Notes under the pieces: generated by a model | Database searches by the model: none | Told to the model about the DNA's origin: nothing | Seen by the model: the letters and a program-made list of their open reading frames with translations, nothing else | Program-made: the position numbers and the translations under genes | Assembly (NCBI RefSeq): GCF_000691505.1 | Contig: NZ_JMIP02000013.1 | Location: 124,001 to 188,000 of the forward strand | Source of the DNA: Halostagnicola sp. A56 | GTDB taxonomy: Archaea > Halobacteriota > Halobacteria > Halobacteriales > Natrialbaceae | DNA: 64,000 bases | Direction of reading: 5' to 3' | Part shown: positions 8,312 to 17,444 of the stretch, in pieces | How the letters are laid out: each line of letters opens with the position of its first letter | How positions within the stretch are numbered: position 1 is the stretch's first letter

Positions 8312-9787
8312 TCAGTCGTCGCTCGAGACGTCGAAGTACCGCGACCGGCGGTCCGCGACTGTCGAGGTGGTCGCCCACGAAACGGTGACGGTGAGCGCGG
8401 CTCCGAGGAGCATGCCGACGACGCCAGCCGTCCACCCCGCGTAGCTTCCGGGGAGCGGTGGGACGAACAGACTCGAGAGGTAAAACGCCTGACTCCCGGC
8501 GATACCCGCGATGAGGCCGGATCTGGTCGTCCTGCGCCAGTAGAGGGCCAGTATCACCGGCAACGCGAGTTGCGCGAATCCGCCGAAGGCCGCGTCACCG
8601 AGTTCGAACAACGTCGCGGGGTTGTAGAGACTTGCGAGGAAGGTCGCGACTGCAAAACAGACGACGCCCGCGCGGGCGATCAGGTCCTCGCGTCGATCCG
8701 AGAGGTCGGCCTCGACGAACGGCCGGTAGAGGTCTCGCGTGAAATAGGACGAGCCAGAGAGCAACATCGAGTCCGAGGAGGACATCATCGCCGCCATCGC
8801 GCCGGCGATGACCACCGCGGCGAACCAGACCGGCGTGTATTCGTTCAGGATAACGGGGAGGATGTTTCCACTCTCGCCCATCTCGAGGCCGAGTCCCCGC
8901 GCCCAGACGCCGAGCAGGAACGACGGGACGAAAAGCAACACGCAGAGGATCGGCCAGAGTGCAAACGAGCGTTTGACGACCCGCTTGGAACCCGCGACGA
9001 AAAACCGCTGGTTCACCTGCGGGAACATCGCGACGCCGAAGCCGATCGTGATCGCCGTCGAGAGCATCCACTGTGGCGTGTAGTTGGCGCTACCGAGCGC
9101 GAGGAATTCCGCCGTCGCCGGCGAGTCGCCGAGCGTTCCGGTCGCCGCTTCGAGGCCACCGACGGCGACGAGTACCCACACGAACGCGAGCCAGGTCGTC
9201 AGGAGCATGAACGCGCCCTGTAGCGTGTCGGTCCAGGCGACGCCGCGAAAGCCCGCGACAACGACGTAGAGGATCATAAACAGCGTAATGAGTCCGGCAC
9301 CCATCGCGTAGGGAACTGCCCCATCGGTCAGGGCCTCGAGGGCCGTCCCCGCGCCGACCTGCTGGAGCATGACGTACGGAAAGAGCCAGACGAGGCTGAT
9401 TCCGGCGACGAGTCCGCGAAGGCCGCTCGAGGCGAACCGGTCGCCGAGCATCTCCCCGAGCGTGACGTAGTCGTAGCGCTGGCCCAGCAGCCACTGTTTG
9501 TAGCCGACGACGTACCAGAGGACGGCGAAGATGATCCCGTCCATCAACCCCATCACGAGGATCCACTCCGGACCCCACGCGTAGGCCATGTTCGGCCCGG
9601 CGAAGAAGGTGAACGCAGAGAGCAGCGTCGCGAAGGTCGTAAACAGGAGGACGACGGTCCCGACGGTTCGACTCGCCAGGTAGAAGTCCTCGGCGGTCCG
9701 GTCGGTCAGTCGGTACGCGAGGAGGCCGATTACCAGCGCGAGCAGCAGGTAGCCCACGATGATCCCCAGTTGGATCGCGAGGCTCAC
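8312..9787 (-). CDS. Sodium:solute symporter (SSS family)
   Basis: 491 residues with about 13 hydrophobic helices in the LeuT-like SSS arrangement. It begins with SLAIQLGIIVGYLLLALVIG and has the RTAEDFYLASR segment after helix 1, typical of pantothenate/proline/acetate-type members. The substrate cannot be read from sequence; SSS proteins with a DUF3311 partner are often annotated for short organic acids. The start is a GTG (9787) overlapping the stop of the DUF3311 gene by 4 nt, so the pair is co-translated. Confidence 0.88.
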   Translation of the reverse strand: MSLAIQLGIIVGYLLLALVIGLLAYRLTDRTAEDFYLASRTVGTVVLLFTTFATLLSAFTFFAGPNMAYAWGPEWILVMGLMDGIIFAVLWYVVGYKQWLLGQRYDYVTLGEMLGDRFASSGLRGLVAGISLVWLFPYVMLQQVGAGTALEALTDGAVPYAMGAGLITLFMILYVVVAGFRGVAWTDTLQGAFMLLTTWLAFVWVLVAVGGLEAATGTLGDSPATAEFLALGSANYTPQWMLSTAITIGFGVAMFPQVNQRFFVAGSKRVVKRSFALWPILCVLLFVPSFLLGVWARGLGLEMGESGNILPVILNEYTPVWFAAVVIAGAMAAMMSSSDSMLLSGSSYFTRDLYRPFVEADLSDRREDLIARAGVVCFAVATFLASLYNPATLFELGDAAFGGFAQLALPVILALYWRRTTRSGLIAGIAGSQAFYLSSLFVPPLPGSYAGWTAGVVGMLLGAALTVTVSWATTSTVADRRSRYFDVSSDD

Positions 9788-10005
9788 GGGACATCACCCA
9801 CGTCGGCTTCGATTCCGATCCCCCACGCGCGCTTCGTGAAGACCCAGAAGACGACCGCGGTGAGCATCATCCATCCGACGTGCCACCAGAGCCAGACCGG
9901 AAGCCCGGCGACGACGGTCTCGTTTCCCCAGAGGAACCACGGGACCGAGAAGGCGGCAAGGCCCACCCCGACGATTCCCCACCCGACGAGTTCGATGCGA
10001 CTCAT
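9784..10005 (-). CDS. DUF3311-type small membrane protein, symporter partner
   Basis: 73 residues with two membrane helices, starting MSRIELVGWGIVGVG and containing the P-W-FLWG and W-W-x-GWMMLTA spacing typical of DUF3311 proteins encoded directly before SSS symporters. ATG 10005 is preferred over the in-frame codon at 10011. It overlaps the symporter start by 4 nt, so it is probably an accessory subunit. Biochemical role unknown. Confidence 0.8.
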   Translation of the reverse strand: MSRIELVGWGIVGVGLAAFSVPWFLWGNETVVAGLPVWLWWHVGWMMLTAVVFWVFTKRAWGIGIEADVGDVP

Positions 10006-10183
10006 TAGCACGCCCTCGAGCGCCCGTGTTGGTAATAGTTTCTATTCGATACCGCGGGTCGAAGAGATATTTTCATACAATTCGACGGAACGCTCTCGTC
10101 GTGCGATTTTCGAAGGTAAAATCCCCATTTCAGGTAGGAAAAGGAGTATAACCGTTGGCGAGAGACCCCTATCTGAGACACCG

Positions 10184-11137
10184 ATGGCCCGACTGTTCCC
10201 CCTGCGTTCCGACGCTCAATCCGCAGGGGACGAACCGCGGGTCGTCGACCTTGAGGACGAGGACGCCGACGCCGTCTTCGGCGCGCTCTCCTCTTCGACC
10301 GCCCGCGAGATTTACTCGAGGCTGGCCGAGGAACCCGGCACCCCGAGCGATGTCGCGGAGGCGGTCGACTCCTCGATCCAGAACGTTCGCTACCATCTGG
10401 AAAAACTCGAGGACGCGGGCCTCGTTGAGGTCGTCGACACCTGGTACTCCTCGCGGGGCAACGAGATGAGCGTCTACGCGACTGCCGACGGGCCGCTGAT
10501 CGTCACGAGCGACGAGTCGACCGCCTCGAAGGTTCGAACCGCCCTCTCGCGGTTCCTCGGCGGGGTGGGCGCGCTCGCGGCCGGGAGCCTGCTCGTCCAG
10601 TACGGACTCCAGCAGTACGCGACGTCGGGGATCGGAGCCGACGCGGGTACCGCGGGGGGAAGCGACGACAGTTCCGGCGGCGACGCCGGGGGCTCGAGTG
10701 GAGACGCTGGCGGTGACGCCGAAACGATGGACGAGCACTCAGGCGACGACGGGTCCTCGAGCGATGGCGGAACGACGAACGACGGATCGACGGCCGACGA
10801 TGGGGGTACCGGCGGCGACATCGGAACCACACAGCACGACGGATCCAACGGAAACGACGATGTCCGTGGCGACGGTACAGATAACAGCAGAGCCGATTCC
10901 GCACCTAGCGAGGGGAACGATGCCGCCGGCACTGCCGACAACATGGACGGCGGTGCCGGTACGGGCGAACACGAGGTCGCCGACGACGGGGGCATCCTCG
11001 GCGACGTATTCGGCGACAACGTGGCCGAAACCGCCGACGTGGTGTTCTCGAGCGTGCCGCCGGGACTGCTCTTTTTCCTGGGCGGGCTGTCGGTGCTGGT
11101 CTGCGTGACGATCTACTGGTACTGGCGGTCCTACTGA
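10184..11137 (+). CDS. Membrane-anchored winged-helix protein
   Basis: 317 residues from ATG 10184. Residues 25-95 form an ArsR-like winged helix (FGALSSSTAREIYSRL, then SIQNVRYHLEKLEDAGLV). A first hydrophobic segment follows at about 127-145, a long low-complexity Gly/Asp/Ser/Thr linker at about 150-270, and a C-terminal membrane helix (PPGLLFFLGGLSVLVCV). The linker probably lies outside the cell and the HTH inside, giving a membrane-tethered transcription factor. A possible TATA element (gtataac, 10146-10152) lies 35 nt upstream. It is divergent from the DUF3311/SSS pair and might regulate it; that is inference. Confidence 0.8.
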   Translation: MARLFPLRSDAQSAGDEPRVVDLEDEDADAVFGALSSSTAREIYSRLAEEPGTPSDVAEAVDSSIQNVRYHLEKLEDAGLVEVVDTWYSSRGNEMSVYATADGPLIVTSDESTASKVRTALSRFLGGVGALAAGSLLVQYGLQQYATSGIGADAGTAGGSDDSSGGDAGGSSGDAGGDAETMDEHSGDDGSSSDGGTTNDGSTADDGGTGGDIGTTQHDGSNGNDDVRGDGTDNSRADSAPSEGNDAAGTADNMDGGAGTGEHEVADDGGILGDVFGDNVAETADVVFSSVPPGLLFFLGGLSVLVCVTIYWYWRSY

Positions 11138-11319
11138 TCGACGCGTCGACCGCTGGCAACTGGACGCCGCCGGAGTCACGACCGTATGACAGAATCCGAC
11201 GAACGGCCGGCCGAACGCCGCCGGGCCTCGAGGTCAACAGGTATTTGCCGTCGTCGGACGTACGTTCCGGTAACGAGTCTCCGAGCCTCTGAACGCATCT
11301 CTCGCGGGGCGGATCTCCA

Positions 11320-12750
11320 ATGGAAGACACGTCGAAATATCTCATCCACGCCGACGTCACGGCCGAAGGGGTCGTCGAGCGAAGCGACGTCGTCGGGGCC
11401 GTCTTCGGCCAGACCGAAGGGCTCCTCGGCGACGAACTCGATTTGCGCGACCTCAAACAGTCGCAGAAAGTCGGTCGCATAGATGTCGAAATCGCAAGTA
11501 CCAACGGCCAGTCACACGGCACGCTGACGATCGCAACCAGCCTCGACAAGGTCGAAACCGCGACCCTCGCGGCGTCGCTCGAGACGATCACCCGCATCGG
11601 TCCGTGTCGGGCCGCACTCGAGATCACCGGGATCGAAGACGTCCGGGCGGCCAAACGAAAGGAGGTCGTCGACCGCGCGAAAGAGCTCCTGCGGACCGGG
11701 TTCGACGACTCCGTGATGACCTCCGAGGAAATTCTCACCGAGGTCCGCCAGCACGTTCGCGTCGAAGATATCACCGAATTCGAGGGGTTGCCAGCGGGTC
11801 CTCGGGTTCAGGACAGCGACGCGATCATCGTCGTCGAAGGCCGCTCCGACGTGCTCACGCTGTTGAAGTACGGCGTCAAGAACGCGATCGCCGTCGAGGG
11901 AACGAACGTCCCCGAGGCGGTCGCGGAACTTACCACACACCGAACTGTAACCGCATTCCTCGACGGCGATCGTGGCGGCGACCTCATCCTCGAGGAACTC
12001 GCGCAGGTCGGCGAGGTGGATTACGTCACCTTCGCGCCCGCGGACAAATCGGTCGAGGACTTAGACCACCACCAGCTGTTCGCCGCGTTGCGCAACAAGG
12101 TCCCCTACGAGACCATCTCCGAACTGAACGAACCGCAGGAGGCCGTCGCCGCGACCGATGGAAGCGCGAAACCCGCACCGCCGGTTCCGAGCCGAACCGA
12201 AACGGATCCGCTCGAGGGCGACGATCAGCAGGCAACGGGAGGGGGGCGAGCCGAAACTAGCGCCCGTCCCGACGGCCTCGAGGCGGCGGACGCAGCCGAA
12301 TCGAGCGCGCCGTCGGGCGGCCTCGCCGACTCGCCGACGCCCGCGAACCCGACCGGGGACGAGGCCGACGTGAAAACTGCCGCGACGACGGCCGAGTCGG
12401 CGACGAGCGAACTGGGTGAGAGTGCACGCAACGGGCAGAAAACCGTCTACGAGCACGCCAACGAGGTCGTTCGCGAACGAAGCGGTACCGTTCGCCTCAT
12501 CGACGCGGACGGAACCGCCCTCGAGACGGCCCCTGCCGACGACGCCTACGAGACGCTCGAGGGAAGTGAGGCCGAACCGACGACGGTCGTTCTCGACGCG
12601 GTGCTCGAGCAGCGACTGCTCGATCTGGCGACCGACCGCGGCGTCGAGCGAATTATCGCTCGAGCGCTCGGCGAGTTCACGAAGCGACCGACCGCGGTTC
12701 GAATTCACGCCATCGACGAGGTGGCAGAAGAACCGCCGGATCGGGCGTGA
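11320..12750 (+). CDS. dnaG: DnaG-like primase/exosome protein
   Basis: 476 residues. Starts MEDTSKYLIHADV. The TOPRIM domain shows E173 (VVEGRSDV) and D215/D217 (AFLDGDRGG). Archaeal DnaG has primase activity in vitro and is a stable RNA-exosome subunit that helps recruit poly(A) substrates, so RNA decay is probably its main role. The N-terminal ~160 residues and the C-terminal ~70 residues are conserved; between them lies a long Ala/Thr/Glu-rich linker (about 280-400) typical of haloarchaeal versions. It stands alone, with convergent neighbours downstream. Confidence 0.95.
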   Translation: MEDTSKYLIHADVTAEGVVERSDVVGAVFGQTEGLLGDELDLRDLKQSQKVGRIDVEIASTNGQSHGTLTIATSLDKVETATLAASLETITRIGPCRAALEITGIEDVRAAKRKEVVDRAKELLRTGFDDSVMTSEEILTEVRQHVRVEDITEFEGLPAGPRVQDSDAIIVVEGRSDVLTLLKYGVKNAIAVEGTNVPEAVAELTTHRTVTAFLDGDRGGDLILEELAQVGEVDYVTFAPADKSVEDLDHHQLFAALRNKVPYETISELNEPQEAVAATDGSAKPAPPVPSRTETDPLEGDDQQATGGGRAETSARPDGLEAADAAESSAPSGGLADSPTPANPTGDEADVKTAATTAESATSELGESARNGQKTVYEHANEVVRERSGTVRLIDADGTALETAPADDAYETLEGSEAEPTTVVLDAVLEQRLLDLATDRGVERIIARALGEFTKRPTAVRIHAIDEVAEEPPDRA

Positions 12751-12952
12751 TCGCAGGGAAATAGCCCCTGCTCGAGCGTGGCCGACGTCGGGTAGCGGGA
12801 GCGGAACTACTTACTGCACGGCAGCGTCGTCTATTTTCACGATTTCGAGTCGGTGGTCCCGTTCGCTCGAGGGGGGACGACCGATGAATAACGATCCCAA
12901 ATCCGTTTGCTGCGTAATCCTGCTCGACGGCAACTCCGTCGACCGCTCGAGA

Positions 12953-14290
12953 TCAGGCGAGCGCCGCCATCGACAACACGATCAACGCGCAGAAAATCGC
13001 CCCGCTGAGCGTGGCGAGGAAGTTTACGCCCTGATTGCCGAGCGTCGTCCCCTCGAGGGTCGCCCCCAGTACGCTGTCGACGAGCATCCCGACGAAGCCG
13101 GCGGCGGCGATGATCGCCGCGCCGATCGCACCGACTTCGGCGAAGAAGACGAACGAAAGGACCGCGACGATCGCCGAGCCGACGAAGCCGGCGAGGGTCC
13201 CCTGCCAGGTCACGCCGCCGTCGGTTCCGGGGTCGACCCGCTCGAGCGTCGTGATCAAAAGCGGCTCGTCGAAGACGCTCCCGACCTCACTCGAGAGCGT
13301 GTCGCTCATCGCGGCGGCGACCGATCCCGCGAAAGCGAACAGGAACAGTTCGGACTCGGCGGGGATCATCCCAGCGGAACTCGCAGCGTAGCCAAGCACC
13401 GCGGCGAGACCGACCGCGGAGTTCCCGAGCACGTTCCCGCTGCCGCGAGCGCCGTCGTTGTCCTCGGCGACGCCGCGACTCTCCTTCTCGTCGTATCGAA
13501 ACTTCGTCGAGAGCCCGCCGATGCCGAAAAAGGAGATGAGGACGACGAACCAGCCGTACCCGCCGAGGACGATGGTCAACAGGCCGAGCAAGACGCCGGT
13601 CAGCATCCCGGCGATCGAAGCCGTATCGAGCGCGTAGGAGATGTAACCGAGCGCGATCGTCACCGCGAGGGCGGCGAGGATTTCGACCGGTCCGATCGTC
13701 GTCTCGGGATCTGTGAGCAACTCTGCGAGCAACCAGAGCAGCAGGCCGACCGACAGCATGATAACCGGATCGTCGTACAGCAGGAGGACGTCCCGCAACA
13801 GCGCCGCGAGGAGGACGCCGCTGGCCGCCAGAAAGAGGACCGCCGGGAGTGCCGACTCGAGCGGGTCGCCTGCGATCGAGATGGTCGCGATCTGACCGGC
13901 GACGCCGGCGACGGCGCCCCCGACACAGAACGCGGCGACTGAGCGGACCCCCTGGTCGAAGCGACGGCGAGCGAGTCGCTCCGCGAGGTTGCCGTAACCG
14001 ACCAGCACCACCGTCCCGACGAGCACGGAGACGGGCATCGAGAACGCCGTGGTGAAAAACCCGAGGATGCCGGCGCCGAAGACGAAGGCGATGACGCCGT
14101 AGAGGCGTCCGTCTTCGTAGTCGTCCGGATACGCCAGGAGGTCGAAGAGTCGCCCCTCGGTGACGACGAGCGCGCCCAGAATCACCACCGAACCGAGTAT
14201 GAGCGCGATCTCCGGCCCGAAGAGCGGAAGGACGAGCGACAACGTCGAGAGCACTGCGAATGCGCCAGCTCGCCAGACGGGTGCTGTCAC
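12953..14290 (-). CDS. DUF92 integral membrane protein (polyprenyl-phosphate kinase-like)
   Basis: 445 residues with about 12 hydrophobic segments. The C-terminal ~240 residues match DUF92: GGYGWFVVLISFFGIGGLSTKF, FAGSVAAAMSDTLSSEVGS, and a terminal DSVLGATLEGTTLGNQGVNF. DUF92 includes plant VTE6, which phosphorylates phytyl phosphate, so a polyprenyl-phosphate kinase role is plausible here. The N-terminal ~200 residues are an additional membrane half seen in haloarchaeal members. GTG start at 14290. It lies near two UppS-family genes, which fits polyprenyl-phosphate metabolism, though no shared operon is evident. Confidence 0.85.
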   Translation of the reverse strand: MTAPVWRAGAFAVLSTLSLVLPLFGPEIALILGSVVILGALVVTEGRLFDLLAYPDDYEDGRLYGVIAFVFGAGILGFFTTAFSMPVSVLVGTVVLVGYGNLAERLARRRFDQGVRSVAAFCVGGAVAGVAGQIATISIAGDPLESALPAVLFLAASGVLLAALLRDVLLLYDDPVIMLSVGLLLWLLAELLTDPETTIGPVEILAALAVTIALGYISYALDTASIAGMLTGVLLGLLTIVLGGYGWFVVLISFFGIGGLSTKFRYDEKESRGVAEDNDGARGSGNVLGNSAVGLAAVLGYAASSAGMIPAESELFLFAFAGSVAAAMSDTLSSEVGSVFDEPLLITTLERVDPGTDGGVTWQGTLAGFVGSAIVAVLSFVFFAEVGAIGAAIIAAAGFVGMLVDSVLGATLEGTTLGNQGVNFLATLSGAIFCALIVLSMAALA

Positions 14291-14455
14291 GATAGCAGAC
14301 CCTTTCTGTGGGGTTTACTTTAAGGTTCCCGAACCGACGTAGGCGGTGAAATAAACCGATAGAGGGTGGCTCCAGTCCGATTTCTTCGCGGACGTTTCGA
14401 GCAGAGCAAGGGGATCACGGCGGAATCCGGTGTCCTCGAGCGACGCTCGAGCTAC

Positions 14456-14716
14456 TCACCGCCAAAGGCGACCCGATACGTACTGACGGAGGGGCGACGG
14501 AACGGCTCCCTCGGCCACGATATAGAGGCCGAGACCGACCATCGCCACCGCGGCGGACGAGCCGAGCAGGGCGAGAACGCCGGAAACGTGGTTCTGCGTG
14601 AACGCAGAGACCGTTCCAGCACCCAGATACCATCCGAGTGGAACGGCCAGAAACAAGATCGCGAGCGTGATGCCCGTTCGGATCACCGACTCGACGACGA
14701 CCTCGGAGCTACCCAT
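14456..14716 (-). CDS. Small membrane protein, unknown function
   Basis: 86 residues from ATG 14716 (MGSSEVVVESVIRTG) with two membrane helices: residues about 15-35 (ITLAILFLAVPLGWYLGAG) and 45-68. No known motif. It lies upstream of the DUF92 gene on the same strand, 165 nt away, and divergent from the UppS-like gene. The conserved-looking length and helix pattern support a real gene; function cannot be stated. Confidence 0.6.
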   Translation of the reverse strand: MGSSEVVVESVIRTGITLAILFLAVPLGWYLGAGTVSAFTQNHVSGVLALLGSSAAVAMVGLGLYIVAEGAVPSPLRQYVSGRLWR

Positions 14717-14881
14717 ACCGAAACCTGAATGTCAATCGAGATAATTGTTACGACCGGTTCGGCACTCGCGGCCGCTGGGGTGACCAGTCACGGCTCAGGC
14801 CGCCACAGTATCCGCACGAGGACGAATCGATTCGTGCGGAAACCCGAAACCGGTATGCATCTCGCACCGAAACCATCAGCC

Positions 14882-15487
14882 GTGGGACTGTACGAGCGAT
14901 ACCTGACACACCGGATCGGTCGCTACGACGCCGACGGTCCCGACCACGTCGCGCTCGTCATTACGGAACGCGACCTCCTCGAGAAGGGGGCCTACCAGAC
15001 GCTCTCTGCGTTCTTCGAGTGGGCGTTCGAGTACGCGAACCGCGTGACCGTCTACGTCAGCGTCCTCGATGCCGCGGCGGTACCGACGCTTCGCAACGAT
15101 CTCGAGACGATCGAGACGCCTCGAGAGAGTGCGGTTCGCGGGCCTGACGATCGAACCCCAGCGAACGCGCCGATCCAGATCGGTATCGGTCTGGGCGGCA
15201 AACACGAGTTTACGAGCGCCGTCCAAACGCTCGCAACTGGCGTCGACGAGGGCGAACTCGAGCCCGAAGATATCGACGATGAATCTGTCGAAGAGCACTT
15301 GATCTTTCCTTCCGAACCCGACCTCGTCATCAAGACCGGCGCCGAGCGGCTCTCGGATTTCATGATCTGGCAGTCGGTCTACTCGGAACTGTACTTCACC
15401 GACGTCAACTGGCGCGATTTTAGACGGCGAGACTTCCTCCGTGCGGTTCGCGAGTTCCGAAATCGCTCCCGTCGGTTCGGCGAGTAG
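14882..15487 (+). CDS. UppS-family protein lacking the catalytic N-terminal motif
   Basis: 201 residues from GTG 14882 (GLYERYLTHRIGRYD); longer in-frame starts add sequence that does not fit the family. It has the cis-prenyltransferase fold, but where active enzymes have the DGN motif it reads HVALVITERDLLEKG. In contrast its C-terminus is canonical: IKTGAERLSDFMIWQSVYS then ELYFTDVNWRDF. This is the pattern of non-catalytic partner subunits (NgBR/Nus1 type) of heteromeric dehydrodolichyl diphosphate synthases. A catalytically normal UppS is encoded 390 nt away on the other strand. A partnership is inference. Confidence 0.8.
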   Translation: MGLYERYLTHRIGRYDADGPDHVALVITERDLLEKGAYQTLSAFFEWAFEYANRVTVYVSVLDAAAVPTLRNDLETIETPRESAVRGPDDRTPANAPIQIGIGLGGKHEFTSAVQTLATGVDEGELEPEDIDDESVEEHLIFPSEPDLVIKTGAERLSDFMIWQSVYSELYFTDVNWRDFRRRDFLRAVREFRNRSRRFGE

Positions 15488-15508
15488 GATTCGGGTCCGC
15501 AAGCGCCG

Positions 15509-15742
15509 TTATTTATCCGGGGAGCGATCGCTGCGATCGAGGTCGACGTACGACCGAAACGTCAGGACGACGCCGACGGCCAGCGAAACGAAGAATCCGC
15601 CGATTAGGGCGAAATCGGTTGGTCTGTACTGATCGGCGGCGTCGCTCGGGTGCTGTAAGACGCCAGTGACCAGAAGGTATCCGAGTCCGGCGACGCCGAG
15701 CAGGGTCGCCGCGAGTCCGATCGCGAAGAGTCGCCGATCCAT
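15509..15742 (-). CDS. Small membrane protein, unknown function
   Basis: 77 residues starting MDRRLFAIGLAATLLG, with two membrane helices (about 5-25 and 42-62) and a charged C-terminus (DLDRSDRSPDK). ATG 15742 is chosen because the hydrophobic helix starts right after it; the longer form adds only a charged leader. It lies between the two UppS homologues, 133 nt downstream of uppS on the same strand, so it may be co-transcribed. Function unknown. Confidence 0.6.
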   Translation of the reverse strand: MDRRLFAIGLAATLLGVAGLGYLLVTGVLQHPSDAADQYRPTDFALIGGFFVSLAVGVVLTFRSYVDLDRSDRSPDK

Positions 15743-15875
15743 TCTATCCGAGCGTTTCGGGTGTTGGCGATTCAACGTTTCGATCGGTTACCGACGCCTG
15801 TTTCCGGCGATTGGGATCTCCTCGAGTTGGAGGGGTCGGAACGTTTCAGTCCGCAGTTGGCCTGCGGGTCTCGAC

Positions 15876-16811
15876 TCAATCCGCGGTCGGTCCGCCCGCC
15901 TCGAGTCCATCTGTCTCTTCGTCTTCGTCCGGTCGTTCGCCGGTGGGAAGTGAGTCGCGGAATCGGTCGACGATCGACTTCGCCTCCGAGAGTTCGGGCT
16001 CGCTGACGGCTCCGAGCAGCGCGAGTGCGCGGCGAGCGCGGGTGCGACGCCAGGAGGCCTCGCGGTGCTCGTAGGTGCGGATCCCGCGGAGGAAGTCGGG
16101 CTTGGAGAACTCCGGCCAGTAGGGCGTACAGAAAAAGACCGCGGCTTCGTTGCCGTTGGCGTGCCAGGGCAGGAAGTTCGAGGTCCGCTCGTCACCTCCC
16201 GTTCTGATGATCAGGTCGACGTCCCTGACCGTCCGATCGTAGAGACGCGATTCGATCGTTTCGACGTCGATCTCCTCGGGTTCGATGTCGCCCTCGTCGA
16301 CGTCTCGAGCGACGCTTCGGACCGCACTGAGCAGTTCCGTGCGCCCGCCGTAGGCGAGCGCGATGTTGAGGACGAACCGATCGTAGCCGCGGGTTCGCTC
16401 CTCTGCGAACTCGACTGCGTCCTGGACGCGTTCGGGGAGCCGCTCGACGTCACCGAGGACGCGGATGCACACCTCGTTGTCGTGGACGCGGTCGGCATCG
16501 GCGAACTCGTAGAGTTTCTCACGGAGGAGATCGAACAGTTCTTCGTTTTCCTCGTCCGGCCGCTCGAAGTTCTCCGTCGAGAAGGTATAGAGGGTCAGTT
16601 CCTCGACGCCGACATCCTGACACCACTCGAGGACGCGTTCGGTCGTTTCCGCACCGGCCCGGTGGCCGTCGGGTGCGTCGCCGCCGCGCTGTCGTGCGTA
16701 CCGTCGGTTTCCGTCCTGAATCACGGCGACGTGGGTGGGAGCACCGGAGATTTCCCTCGAGAGGAGTTGCTCGTAGGCCCGATCGACGCGTCGGCGAAGC
16801 CACCGCTTCAT
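15876..16811 (-). CDS. uppS: Undecaprenyl/polyprenyl diphosphate synthase (cis-prenyltransferase)
   Basis: 311 residues from ATG 16811. It condenses isopentenyl diphosphate with an allylic diphosphate in cis to make the lipid carrier for glycosylation. The catalytic motif VIQDGNRRYARQRG is intact near residues 29-42, followed by GHRAG and LTLYTFSTENF. Near the C-terminus IIRTGGDERTSNF is present, but the usual WQSAYSE stretch reads WHANGNEAAVFF. The tail after residue 270 is acidic and unconserved. Together with the N-terminally degenerate homologue nearby it forms a complementary pair. Confidence 0.92.
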   Translation of the reverse strand: MKRWLRRRVDRAYEQLLSREISGAPTHVAVIQDGNRRYARQRGGDAPDGHRAGAETTERVLEWCQDVGVEELTLYTFSTENFERPDEENEELFDLLREKLYEFADADRVHDNEVCIRVLGDVERLPERVQDAVEFAEERTRGYDRFVLNIALAYGGRTELLSAVRSVARDVDEGDIEPEEIDVETIESRLYDRTVRDVDLIIRTGGDERTSNFLPWHANGNEAAVFFCTPYWPEFSKPDFLRGIRTYEHREASWRRTRARRALALLGAVSEPELSEAKSIVDRFRDSLPTGERPDEDEETDGLEAGGPTAD

Positions 16812-16960
16812 CACCTTTTGTGAGGGGACCGGACACTATGTGTCTTGTGTGGTAGTCGGAACCAATGATACGTGTGGCAACTGTTTTATACCAAAACGAG
16901 TCAACCGGGCCCATCCCCGAACCGTGACGGCTATGAGTCCGCGGGGGTTCGTCTCCGCCA

Positions 16961-17365
16961 ATGACAGACGCGATCGACGACGATCTCTACCAGCGGACGA
17001 AAGCGCTGCTCGAGCCGGGCGATATCGATCTCAACGCGACCGTCGTCCACACCGACTACGACGGGCAGGAAGACGTGAAGATGATGCAGGCGACGATCGA
17101 CGTCGGCGATATCATCGCCGAGCACGCGGGCCACGACCCGAAAGACTGCTTCGTCTACTCCGGCAACGACGACACCGACTATTCGTCGAACCAGCACCAG
17201 GGGCTGACTCTCGAGGACGAGGAGTTCGTCTGGGAGTGCCAGCAACTCCTCCGAAACGGCAGCTTCGACATCGTCATCTACTACGAAGCAAGCGCTGACC
17301 ACGAGGCGATTCTGTCAGACGTGCGTGACCTCGGATTCGACGTGACCGGCGTCGAGGGCGAGTAA
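16961..17365 (+). CDS. Conserved haloarchaeal protein (DUF5778-like)
   Basis: 134 residues from ATG 16961 (MTDAIDDDLYQRTKALL). Acidic, soluble, with repeated Asp-rich strands (FVYSGNDDTDYSSNQHQG) and no catalytic signature. The family name is from memory of similar haloarchaeal proteins. A TATA-like tttata (16883-16888) lies about 75 nt upstream, suggesting a short 5' leader. It is divergent from uppS and transcribed toward the heme operon. Function unknown. Confidence 0.7.
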   Translation: MTDAIDDDLYQRTKALLEPGDIDLNATVVHTDYDGQEDVKMMQATIDVGDIIAEHAGHDPKDCFVYSGNDDTDYSSNQHQGLTLEDEEFVWECQQLLRNGSFDIVIYYEASADHEAILSDVRDLGFDVTGVEGE

Positions 17366-17444
17366 CGTCCGGTCGCAATTCGGTTGGCAACCGTTCACGT
17401 ACAGTGCCGATTGGCTTATGTGACACGACTCCTGACGAACCGAT

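Noticed and set aside
14729..14881. N-terminal extension of the UppS-like protein from ATG 14729
   Set aside because: The extra residues do not fit the family, and the conserved sequence begins at GTG 14882.
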